Assembly (NCBI GenBank): GCA_002435545.1
Contig: DJNB01000247.1
Coordinates: 1 to 24,163, forward strand
DNA: 24,163 bases
Origin: Lachnoclostridium sp. UBA6475
GTDB lineage: Bacteria > Bacillota > Clostridia > Lachnospirales > Lachnospiraceae
Reading direction: 5' to 3'
The notes beneath the pieces are model-generated. The model saw only the letters and a program-made list of their open reading frames with translations, was not told the DNA's origin and ran no database searches. Below, piece after piece: positions 14,981-22,594 of this stretch (the first letter of the stretch is position 1; each line of letters starts with the position of its first letter). The translations under genes and the position numbers were made by a program.

Positions 14981-16327
14981 ATGGAACAAAAAAAGACAAT
15001 GAAATTATGGCAGATGATTGTGCTTGCTGTCCTTCTGGCAGCTGTTACGATCAGTATGTTTTTCCCGGTATTAAATCCGACCGGGGAAAAGATAGTAAGC
15101 AGTTTTGAGGGATTTTTCCAAAAGTATGAGGATGACGAGGATAAGGATCTTTCAGAAAAGTGTAAATCAATGTTAAAGACCATTGAAGATGACGATGGTA
15201 GAAAAGATACGGAAGATGACTGTGACAATTGCTTAGATGCGTTAGACAAAAATGATTATCTTGTTTTCCCGGCAAGTGGATTGGAATTTCTTAACAAAAA
15301 CTTTGTCTTAGATAATAGTTTAGATGCTGTGGATAATTACAAAGATGATGAAGCCGATGATTTTAAAAAAGCGGAAAAAGAAGGAGAAGAGTATGTTAAT
15401 TATAACAAGGCGATCATATCTATTTATGATACCTACACTACTTTTCGTGTAGTAGCCGGAATTATGTATTTCGTACCACTTATTTTGTTGATCTTAACAA
15501 TCTTTGCGTTCTGCTTTAAATGGAACAAATATATGATGGGTATCATAAATGCAATTGCGGCAGCGATTGGTACAGGAGTCTTTGCAGTGATACATTTCAT
15601 GACCCCGTCATTTATCTCAACAGAGGGAAAAGCGGCTGCGAATATTGTAGACAAATTCGGAGTCAATGTTTCAAGTGATGTTTTTGATGACTTTTCTTCT
15701 GAACTCCTTTCCACATTATGGAAAGCAATGCGTGGAAATGGTTTCATAATTACCGCAATAATTTTCCTGCTTGTTTTAGTTATGGCAATTGTTGCTATGG
15801 CAACAGGGGGAAGTGAAGTAGAAGCAAATGAGGGTGGTCCGATTGGTGTTATTCCAGGAGAATTCCCAGGAGGTCAAGGTGGACAGGGAGGATTCCCAGG
15901 CGGTCAAGGTGGACAGGGTGGATTCCCAGGCGGCCAGGGTGGACAGGGAGGATTCCCAGGAGGACAACCAAAACCGCCAACACCTCCTGTTGTAAAGCAG
16001 CCACCGGTGCAGAACTTAGGCCGTGTAAGATGTATCCAGGGAAATTCGAATGTTCCGGGGTATAAGTTCCCAGAGCAGAACAAAATTATTGTGGGTGCTA
16101 ATCCATCAAAATGTCAGATTGTAATCAATGGAGCGCCACATGTAAGCAATATTCACTGTAGTATCCGTTACAGATCACAGACCAATACATACATTGTAAA
16201 AGATCATTCCTCAAACGGAACTTTTGTCAATGGTGCGAGACTTCCAAAAGATCAGGCGATGGAATATCCGGCAGGAACCGTTTTGTCTCTGGCAGATGGA
16301 AGCAACAAGATCCGTTTAGGAGATTGA
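14981..16327 (+). CDS. Four-TM protein with acidic outside domain, Gly/Gln repeat linker and FHA domain
   Basis: 448 residues. ATG 14981 lies eight bases after GGAGG (14968-14972); the in-frame ATG at 14966 overlaps that ribosome site and is rejected. Layout: KLWQM plus TM1 (about 6-27); an outside domain (about 30-155) strongly rich in Asp/Glu; TM2 and TM3 around FKWNKY; TM4 (about 250-270); a linker of three FPGGQGGQGG repeats plus Pro-rich sequence; FHA domain (about 345-448). FHA landmarks: SNIHC (S389, H392) and HSSNGTFVNG are good, while the first-loop Arg is Ala (VGAN, A373). It shares its architecture with the 8003 protein, whose FHA end is degraded in the opposite way. The acidic outside domain could bind cations or basic wall-associated proteins, which is inference. 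Confidence 0.88.
   Translation: MEQKKTMKLWQMIVLAVLLAAVTISMFFPVLNPTGEKIVSSFEGFFQKYEDDEDKDLSEKCKSMLKTIEDDDGRKDTEDDCDNCLDALDKNDYLVFPASGLEFLNKNFVLDNSLDAVDNYKDDEADDFKKAEKEGEEYVNYNKAIISIYDTYTTFRVVAGIMYFVPLILLILTIFAFCFKWNKYMMGIINAIAAAIGTGVFAVIHFMTPSFISTEGKAAANIVDKFGVNVSSDVFDDFSSELLSTLWKAMRGNGFIITAIIFLLVLVMAIVAMATGGSEVEANEGGPIGVIPGEFPGGQGGQGGFPGGQGGQGGFPGGQGGQGGFPGGQPKPPTPPVVKQPPVQNLGRVRCIQGNSNVPGYKFPEQNKIIVGANPSKCQIVINGAPHVSNIHCSIRYRSQTNTYIVKDHSSNGTFVNGARLPKDQAMEYPAGTVLSLADGSNKIRLGD
15863..15965 (+). repeat. 30-base tandem repeat coding FPGGQGGQGG
   Basis: Three full units start at 15863, 15893 and 15923, with a partial fourth at 15953; units differ by a few silent changes. They encode the flexible linker between TM4 and the FHA domain of the 14981 protein. 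Copy number could vary by slippage and change the reach of the FHA domain. Confidence 0.9.
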
Positions 16328-16341
16328 TGAACAAGACAAAA

Positions 16342-16370
16342 TTGACATAATATAAGTCAGTTTTTACAAT
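16342..16370 (+). promoter_or_regulatory. Sigma-A-like promoter TTGACA-17-TACAAT
   Basis: TTGACA (16342-16347) and TACAAT (16365-16370) are spaced by exactly 17 bases, in the 118-base gap before the secreted amidase/lectin gene. Transcription would start near 16377, giving a 5' leader of about 70 bases that includes the stem-loop at 16392-16432. This is the best promoter in the window. Confidence 0.65.
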
Positions 16371-16391
16371 TTAGCCACAAATAAATTCTTC

Positions 16392-16432
16392 TTTGGTATG
16401 CTGATAATACAAACAAATAACAGCATGCCAAA
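16392..16432 (+). promoter_or_regulatory. Leader stem-loop abutting the ribosome binding site
   Basis: TTTGGTATGCTG (16392-16403) pairs with CAGCATGCCAAA (16421-16432) over 12 bp with one G-T wobble, around a 17-base A-rich loop. The GGAGG ribosome site begins at the next base (16433). In RNA this would form a stable hairpin touching the ribosome site; as DNA it would be a spaced palindrome. It could stabilise the mRNA, gate translation, or act as an operator. No T run follows, so it is not a terminator. Confidence 0.6.
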
Positions 16433-16445
16433 GGAGGAATTTATT

Positions 16446-18557
16446 ATGAAGACAACGATTAAAAAATTATTGATGGTATTTACACTTATGTTTATCTCCG
16501 TGCTGGGGATACAGGTAAATGCAAACGCAACAAGTATTCTGGATCTGCAGCAAAAATTTCCTAATGGTGCATATTGGAATCACGTAGTGCAAAGCGGACA
16601 CAGATATTCCGGTTACAACGATGTCGGGGGATGTAATAATCCGGATGGTTATACCTGGACACCCTGCAATACACACAATGGAAATGTAGGTGTGGGGGGA
16701 TATGACTGTAATACATTCGGTGGAGGAATGCAGTGTAATGGATTCGCAAAAAAACTGGGATATGATATTTATGGTTCAACTTACACATCCTGGGGAAGAG
16801 GCTCCATTGAAAATGCCAAATGTGGTGATGTCATTCATTACTATGGAGCTGGCGCAGATGCTTCGTATGGTCACTGGGCAATGATCATTGGACGAGACGG
16901 AACGACGATCACACTTGGCGAAGCCAATGCCGGTGGAAGATGTAAGATAAGCTGGGGACGCAGCATCAATACAACGAGTATGTCAAGTTATGTGATCTAT
17001 TCGGCACCTTGGACAGCTTCTTACAGTTCAGATACGGAAAGTCCTATTATAGGGGATATACGGATTACAGATATAAATAAAGATGGTTATACGGTAACAT
17101 GTACCGTTTCCGATAATGTCGGTGTGACAGCCGTGAAGTTTCCTTCCTGGTGTACAGATATCCATCAGGGCGAAGATGCGGTCTGGCTGGACGGATCTGT
17201 AAATGGCAATACAGCTTCTTGCCGCGTGAACATCAGTTCACTCAAATCCGGTGAACGCGAGGGAAATTATATGACTCACATTTATGCATATGATGCGGCT
17301 GGAAACTGGCAGAGTGCTGTCGTATCAGCAAATACGATTTATATTGATCGTACTGTGCCGGTTGTAAAAGATGTAAAAATAACAGACGTTGATAATACGG
17401 GATACACAGTGACGTGTACAGCGACAGATGACCAAAAGATTAACAGGGTTCAATTTCCTACCTGGACGGAAAAAGACGGACAGGATGATCTTTGTCCGAA
17501 TTGGATCACAAATGCAGAAGTAAGCGGGACAAAAGAGGGAGATACCTATACATTCCGTGTAAAAGATTCCGCTCACAATTATGAACGAGGGACGTATTAT
17601 ACACATATTTATGCGTATGACGATGCCGGAAACTGGACAAGAGTTATTGTCGATGATGTAAAAGTTGAAAATGACTTTGCCGGAGAAAAAGCAGTGATAT
17701 ACAACGGTCATACGTATATCCGGTATGAAGATGCTTTGACTTGGGAAGAAGCAAAAAGTTATTGTAAAAAACATCTGGGATATCTTCTTACGATCAATTC
17801 CGAAGAAGAACAGAAAGCGATGGAAGAGTTTATCGCGGATGGAAAGCGTCATGCATACTATATTGGACTAAATGATATTGAAAAAGAAGGAACATTTGTC
17901 TGGGCAAATGGAGAAAATACTGCCTACACAAACTGGGAAGAAAATGAGCCAAACAATAGTGGAAATGACGAAGACTGTACACAGATGAGAAAACAGAACG
18001 GGAAATGGAACGATATTCCGGTTAGCGATCTTTCTTCCGGATTTATCTTGGAAATCCCATTTGATGTAGAAAAAGCAGGAAGTGCTCTGCTTGGTGGTCT
18101 GGATGAAGTGGTATCAAAGTTATTGAAGGAAAATGATCCGACAGATGACAAGCAGGATTCTCCAAAAGCAACTGCTGTTCCGACAGCGGCACCGGGCAAG
18201 ACAACATCAAATGTAACCGATTCCCAAGTCTCAGAGGATTTGGATAAGGAAGATTTTACATTTGCTAAAAAAATAACAGTCAAAAGCCGGTCCGGAATCT
18301 ACAGAACAAAAAAGTATATTTCCTTAAAAGCAGAAGTAGACCGCGGTGCTTCCAATAAAAGGATAAATTGGTCAAGCAGTAATAAAAGACTTGTATCTGT
18401 GAATGCCAAAGGAAGATTGACGATAAAGAAAGCGGCTATTGGAAAAACAGTTTACATTACGGCAAGAGCGGCAGATGGAAGCGGTGTGAAAAAAGTGATC
18501 CGGGTGAAAGTGGTTCGAAAATCAGGAAGAAAATTTATCGTAAAAATAAAAAGATAG
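16446..18557 (+). CDS. Secreted cysteine amidase-like/GBS-Bsp/C-type lectin/BIG2 protein
   Basis: 703 residues from ATG 16446, eight bases after GGAGG; the in-frame ATG at 16398 lies upstream of the leader hairpin. Signal peptide about 1-29 (IKKLLMVFTLMF...NANA). Domain 1 (about 30-195) looks like a papain-like amidase of the NlpC/P60-CHAP superfamily: C97 (MQCNGFA), H143 (YGHWAMI) and a following LGEA region. Then two GBS-Bsp-like repeats (about 197-300 and 305-410), each with a FPSWC or FPTWT motif and MTHIYAYD/YTHIYAYD, found in cell-wall amidases. A C-type lectin fold follows (about 415-540) with EPN (501-503) and WND (521-523), the mannose-type Ca-binding signature; only two of the four disulfide Cys are present (C440, C511). 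The end is a PT linker and a BIG2-like Lys-rich domain. Likely a secreted peptidoglycan hydrolase with glycan binding. Domain calls are by eye. Confidence 0.88.
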   Translation: MKTTIKKLLMVFTLMFISVLGIQVNANATSILDLQQKFPNGAYWNHVVQSGHRYSGYNDVGGCNNPDGYTWTPCNTHNGNVGVGGYDCNTFGGGMQCNGFAKKLGYDIYGSTYTSWGRGSIENAKCGDVIHYYGAGADASYGHWAMIIGRDGTTITLGEANAGGRCKISWGRSINTTSMSSYVIYSAPWTASYSSDTESPIIGDIRITDINKDGYTVTCTVSDNVGVTAVKFPSWCTDIHQGEDAVWLDGSVNGNTASCRVNISSLKSGEREGNYMTHIYAYDAAGNWQSAVVSANTIYIDRTVPVVKDVKITDVDNTGYTVTCTATDDQKINRVQFPTWTEKDGQDDLCPNWITNAEVSGTKEGDTYTFRVKDSAHNYERGTYYTHIYAYDDAGNWTRVIVDDVKVENDFAGEKAVIYNGHTYIRYEDALTWEEAKSYCKKHLGYLLTINSEEEQKAMEEFIADGKRHAYYIGLNDIEKEGTFVWANGENTAYTNWEENEPNNSGNDEDCTQMRKQNGKWNDIPVSDLSSGFILEIPFDVEKAGSALLGGLDEVVSKLLKENDPTDDKQDSPKATAVPTAAPGKTTSNVTDSQVSEDLDKEDFTFAKKITVKSRSGIYRTKKYISLKAEVDRGASNKRINWSSSNKRLVSVNAKGRLTIKKAAIGKTVYITARAADGSGVKKVIRVKVVRKSGRKFIVKIKR

Positions 18558-18569
18558 GAGCGAGAAATT

Positions 18570-20501
18570 ATGAATTTGACAAGATGTTTTCAAGGACATT
18601 TTTATGACAGCGAAAAGTATCCGGAATGTCCACATTGTAGTGGAGTGGCAACAATGAATACTACAGAACCCTCAGTCTATGACCAGGTGAGCAAACTGGA
18701 GCCGGTCAAAATAGATCCGATAGTGTTACCATCGGAAGAATCCGCCATAACCCCACCATTAAAAGGAGGTTTCTACTCAGCAGAGGATCCCGTGCCGACT
18801 CCGATTTTCCCGGCGTCCGGAGAGGAAGAAGAGGAAGATGAGGAATCCCCGGCATTTATGGGCTTTGGTGGCTTTTGGGAAAAACCGGATCCGGTAATAG
18901 TATCGAAAGAAGAGCAGTATTCTTCCAAGGTGATTCGTGTTATAGCCTATTCTTTTCGGACGAAGGTTGTGCGCAGAGTGATTTTTTCGGCAGAAAAGGA
19001 GAACACTACGATATATGTAACCGATATCCCGGAAGATGTCATAAATAATGTACATATTAAAGTTTCGAAAGGACTGACATGCTTTTCACAGGCAGCTGCG
19101 TATTGGGTTTCTGAAGAGACGGCAAATGAAGTGGAACGCCGGAACAAAGACATCGAAAATGCAGAGGACAGAAAAGCGCGTGAAAAGAAGATTGAGGAAC
19201 TGCAGGAAAAGGGAAATTATCTTTTCGAGCAGTATAATATGTGGCAGTCGATCAGAAAAAATTGGCAGAAGAAACTGTCTAAGAAAAAAACAGAGATCGA
19301 TATTGAGGGAGACTCCGCGAAGTTTATGCAGGTTTTAGATAAAGAGAGGCAGCTGCGAAAAGAAATCATGGAGATTAATGACAAAATTGATCCATTGCTC
19401 AAGGAAAGTAAAAAGCAAAAGAAAGTAAAGCGGTTGAACAGTTACGGGAAAAAAGGTCTGAAACTCGTATTGATTGCAGAGCCGAAGCAGACATACTGTA
19501 TTGATATCGAATACGAATCCACGGATGTCTCCTGGACACCTTCTTATGAAATAAGGATGCGGTCTGGAGAAAGACAGGGAATGATCTGTCTCTATGCAGA
19601 TATCGATAAAAAAAGCGAAGAACCTTGGGAGGATATTGATTTTACAGTATCTACAGGGATTGACCGGTTCTATGATCCAGACATATCAAATGAGTTGACA
19701 CCGGTAGAGATTGTAAAAAAACCAAAGAAACCGCAAGTTGTACCGGAAATGCTTCCCTTTGCGGCAGCGCCATCTATGGGAGAAGAGGATCATACGATAC
19801 CATATATGGATTATGCAGGGCTGGCAGAAAACAGTGATATAGACTTCGAAATTGAGCAGACATTTAATCCGGAAGCAGTTAACACGATGGAAACGTCTAC
19901 TTCCGTGCGTCATGAATTTCATCTTGCCGACCGTATTTCCCTGTCAGCAAAAGCACAGGAAAAAATTGTCATCTGGAAACAGGATATCGAATTACAGCCA
20001 TATTATTTTGCCGTACCGGAAAAGGATTCGGCAGAATACATGGCAATTCGATTGACGGAATTAGAAAAATACGATGTGATTGCCAGCACAGCAAAAGTGT
20101 ATCTGGACGACGAGTATACACATGAGATTTATCTCAACCCGGATGAACTGGATAAGCAGATCGTGATAGGCCGGGCGAAAGGGGTGTCTGTAAAGCGTTA
20201 TTTGCGTAAGAAGCATACAAATACCAAAAAAATACAGGGCAAACGAATACGGACTTATGAATATGTAATAGAAGTTAAAAATGATCTGAAACAGCCAGCC
20301 AGACTAAACGTATTAGATCATTTTCCAATTACATCGGATCCGGACGTAGTAATCGAGGTCTATAATGCCAGTGAAGCAAAGATTGATTCTGCGACAGGAC
20401 AGTGCAGCTGGGATATTGTAATTGCAGCAGAGGAAAAATACGAGTTGGAACTCTGCTATACTATTACGGTGCCGGCAAGAGAAAATTATGAGTACAAGTA
20501 G
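18570..20501 (+). CDS. MuiA-like DUF4140/DUF4139 protein with N-terminal zinc ribbon
   Basis: 643 residues, ATG 18570 after TAGGAGCG. The N-terminus CFQGHFYDSEKYPECPHC (C6, H10, C20, C23) is a zinc-binding motif that I associate with FHA/vWA signalling loci of Clostridia. After an acidic linker comes a DUF4140-like strand region (about 115-170, VIRVIAYSFRTKVVRRV). A long coiled coil follows (about 185-295), then a DUF4139 domain (about 300-643: VSWTPSYEIRM, EEPWEDIDFTVSTG, LNVLDHFPITSDPDVVIEV). This is the order seen in the mucoidy inhibitor A family. No signal peptide or TM segment is visible, so it is probably cytosolic, unlike many MuiA relatives. The function of the family is not established. 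Its gene follows the secreted lectin gene by 12 bases, and its ribbon links it to the kinase/FHA set. Confidence 0.82.
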   Translation: MNLTRCFQGHFYDSEKYPECPHCSGVATMNTTEPSVYDQVSKLEPVKIDPIVLPSEESAITPPLKGGFYSAEDPVPTPIFPASGEEEEEDEESPAFMGFGGFWEKPDPVIVSKEEQYSSKVIRVIAYSFRTKVVRRVIFSAEKENTTIYVTDIPEDVINNVHIKVSKGLTCFSQAAAYWVSEETANEVERRNKDIENAEDRKAREKKIEELQEKGNYLFEQYNMWQSIRKNWQKKLSKKKTEIDIEGDSAKFMQVLDKERQLRKEIMEINDKIDPLLKESKKQKKVKRLNSYGKKGLKLVLIAEPKQTYCIDIEYESTDVSWTPSYEIRMRSGERQGMICLYADIDKKSEEPWEDIDFTVSTGIDRFYDPDISNELTPVEIVKKPKKPQVVPEMLPFAAAPSMGEEDHTIPYMDYAGLAENSDIDFEIEQTFNPEAVNTMETSTSVRHEFHLADRISLSAKAQEKIVIWKQDIELQPYYFAVPEKDSAEYMAIRLTELEKYDVIASTAKVYLDDEYTHEIYLNPDELDKQIVIGRAKGVSVKRYLRKKHTNTKKIQGKRIRTYEYVIEVKNDLKQPARLNVLDHFPITSDPDVVIEVYNASEAKIDSATGQCSWDIVIAAEEKYELELCYTITVPARENYEYK

Positions 20502-20513
20502 GAGGAAGAGGTA

Positions 20514-21257
20514 ATGAGAGTAAAAAAGATGGCTGTACTGGCTCTGTGCTCAGCATTGTTGCTGAGCACGGGAGTGCAGGTGAGTGCAAAGGACTATTAT
20601 CAGAAGAGTTATGGTTCTCCGAAAAATGGATTTGGCCCGAAAACTGCAGCATATGAAAAAACAGGAGTAATTGAGTACTTAGAATTAGCGGAAAAGGATG
20701 TAGGAGAAATTAAAGCAAAGAGTGTTACAGCAGTAAAGGACTTTAATCTAGATGGTAAAAAAGAAAAGTTTGAACTTTGTATAAAACCAACAAATGACGC
20801 AACAAAAGCTATTATAAAAATTAATGGAAAAACTGTTGCAACTAAAAATACTTCCGCCATTCAATGGGGAGTTACGAGTTACAAATTAGGAACAAAAACA
20901 ATCGTTGTGTTATATTGGGGAGGTTTGGATAGTAGCACCAGCATAGTTGCTTATGAATGGAAAGATAATAAGTTAAAAAAGTTTAGTGAGTATGACTATG
21001 GCATGGAGATCTGTTATGGTGTTATGAAAGATCAAAAAAGTAAAAAGCAGGTTTTCTTTATTCAGCATAATGAGCAGCTTTCCAATCATTATGGCGAAAA
21101 GTGGCCTAAAAATGTTTTAAAGAAATATAAAAAATATGCCAAAAAGAAAACAACATCTGTTACCCGCATTGTATATGAAAGATATCAATGTAAAGGAAAC
21201 AAATTAGAGAAAGGGCAGACGGACAATTATTATTATGTTTCAGATGTATATAATTAA
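20514..21257 (+). CDS. Secreted protein of unknown function with DxNxDG motif
   Basis: 247 residues, ATG 20514 after GGAGGAAGAGG. A clear signal peptide (MAVLALCSALLLSTGVQVSA, about 6-25) is followed by a soluble, Lys- and Tyr-rich protein with no recognised family. Residues 76-84 (DFNLDGKKE) match a calcium-loop or FG-GAP-like pattern, and similar sequence occurs in the protein at 22595. Two Cys (near 87 and 160) are isolated. The gene is 12 bases after the MuiA-like gene, so the two are probably cotranscribed, although the product is exported. I cannot assign a function. Confidence 0.8.
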   Translation: MRVKKMAVLALCSALLLSTGVQVSAKDYYQKSYGSPKNGFGPKTAAYEKTGVIEYLELAEKDVGEIKAKSVTAVKDFNLDGKKEKFELCIKPTNDATKAIIKINGKTVATKNTSAIQWGVTSYKLGTKTIVVLYWGGLDSSTSIVAYEWKDNKLKKFSEYDYGMEICYGVMKDQKSKKQVFFIQHNEQLSNHYGEKWPKNVLKKYKKYAKKKTTSVTRIVYERYQCKGNKLEKGQTDNYYYVSDVYN

Positions 21258-21303
21258 TCTTTTTTAAGATTATTATAATAATAAAAATCAGGAGGACGAA
21301 AAT

Positions 21304-22506
21304 ATGAAACTAGCAAAAAAAATTGTAGCACATGTATTAATGATAGCAATGCTGTTATCTTTAGGAGCAGGAGTGCAATTCAAGGACACAACAGTAAAGG
21401 CAGAAGGAGACTACCGGAGTTTGGCGCAGAATCTGCCGCTCGACGGAACTTGGACAGCAGACCAGTGGCTCACAGAAAATAACGAGGAACAATGGTATAA
21501 GTTTACTGTGACAGATGGAGGTAAATTGACATTGAAAATTATGAGTTATGTATCGGAAGTTAAATTGCGCTTAGCAACAGAGGATTTGTCTCAGTACATA
21601 ATTGATAATTATTGTTATACAAATGGCACAGATACGGCACCGGGTACTAAGACCTATACGGAAGTTTTAAGTGCCGGAACTTATTATATTAAAATTTCTA
21701 AAAGTTCTTACTACGGAAAATTTAAAATGTGTGCAACTTTTGAAAATTATGGTTTGACAAATCAAGGAGCAGATTCTTATGATTCCCCTAAAGTATTACC
21801 GATCGATCAAACGGTAACAGGGGCAATGACAGCGACAGATGAGGAAGACTGGTATCGCTTGAGTGTTAATGCATCCGGAAACTATGTGATTGATATTACA
21901 GCTTATTTGGACTATATGCATTTTACTTTGTATAATCAGGATTTGTCTGATAAAATTGGAGAGAAAGATTATTTTGGAGGAAAGGAAACTGCACCGGGTA
22001 AAATGAAGAAAAATTATACATTAAGTGCGGGAACCTATTACATCAAAATTAGAAAAGGTTATGAAGGAAAATACCTTCTTTCCTGGTCTGCCCTTACTCC
22101 GGAAAATTGTACACATGATTACAGTTCTACTTACGTAGATGCAACGTATTTGTCACAGGGATACCGCTTACATACTTGTAAAAACTGTGGACATCAGTAC
22201 AAGGATGAATTTAGCAGTAAAAAAGTATTGAATGAAGTGTCCTATCCTAATGTTTCAGCTGGGAAAAGAAAGATGACGGTTACTTTTTGGAGTGTATCCG
22301 ACGCGGATGGTTACCAGATTAGATATTCCACAAATAAGAAGTTCAAAAAAGCGGTTAAATATGCAAAAGTTAAATCTACCAAAAAGACAATTAAAAAACT
22401 GAAACGTAAAAAAAGATACTATGTTCAGGTTCGAGCATATAAGAAAGTACAGGGAAAGACTGTTTACGGAAAATGGTCTGCTAAGAAGAATGCAAAAATT
22501 AAATAG
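21304..22506 (+). CDS. Secreted protein: two PPC-like domains, Cys/His motif, FnIII-like tail
   Basis: 400 residues, ATG 21304 after CAGGAGGACG. Signal peptide about 1-34. Two related beta domains follow (about 45-145 and 150-250). Each has EEQWYKFTV or EEDWYRLSV and ends with LSAGTYYIKI, the pattern of bacterial pre-peptidase C-terminal (PPC) domains. Next is a CTH...CKNCGHQY motif (C269, H271, C292, C295), likely a small metal-binding module of secreted Clostridia proteins. The final ~95 residues are FnIII-like (DADGYQIRYSTNKKF, RYYVQVRAY) and very Lys-rich. No catalytic domain is seen, so it is likely a wall- or glycan-binding exoprotein. The 46-base gap before it holds TATAAT at 21274 without a good -35. 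Confidence 0.85.
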   Translation: MKLAKKIVAHVLMIAMLLSLGAGVQFKDTTVKAEGDYRSLAQNLPLDGTWTADQWLTENNEEQWYKFTVTDGGKLTLKIMSYVSEVKLRLATEDLSQYIIDNYCYTNGTDTAPGTKTYTEVLSAGTYYIKISKSSYYGKFKMCATFENYGLTNQGADSYDSPKVLPIDQTVTGAMTATDEEDWYRLSVNASGNYVIDITAYLDYMHFTLYNQDLSDKIGEKDYFGGKETAPGKMKKNYTLSAGTYYIKIRKGYEGKYLLSWSALTPENCTHDYSSTYVDATYLSQGYRLHTCKNCGHQYKDEFSSKKVLNEVSYPNVSAGKRKMTVTFWSVSDADGYQIRYSTNKKFKKAVKYAKVKSTKKTIKKLKRKKRYYVQVRAYKKVQGKTVYGKWSAKKNAKIK

Positions 22507-22528
22507 GAATCGTAAAAAGTAATGCAAT

Positions 22529-22561
22529 CTCAGGCTGTGCCGATTGATGGGGCAGCCTGAG
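22529..22561 (+). terminator. GC-rich hairpin after the PPC/FnIII gene
   Basis: CTCAGGCTG (22529-22537) pairs perfectly with CAGCCTGAG (22553-22561), 9 bp, with further partial pairing inside. It sits 22 bases after the stop. The T run after it is poor (TAGTTGTATATAG), so it may be a weak or attenuating terminator, or an RNA processing or stability element between two secreted-protein genes. Confidence 0.5.
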
Positions 22562-22594
22562 TAGTTGTATATAGCAAGTAAGGAGGCATCTGCT

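Noticed and set aside
1028..16327. Type VII secretion cluster, suggested by kinases and FHA domains
   Set aside because: No WXG100-size gene, no FtsK/EssC ATPase and no YukD-like protein is present in the window; it could only lie outside.
1028..20501. PP2C phosphatase expected to partner PASTA kinases
   Set aside because: No frame shows the PP2C metal-binding motifs (RxxNED, DGxGG, GDSR-type); none is claimed.
21256..21272. Inverted repeat AATCTT-TTTT-AAGATT before the PPC/FnIII gene
   Set aside because: Seven A-T-rich base pairs without a following T run; likely chance in A/T-rich DNA.
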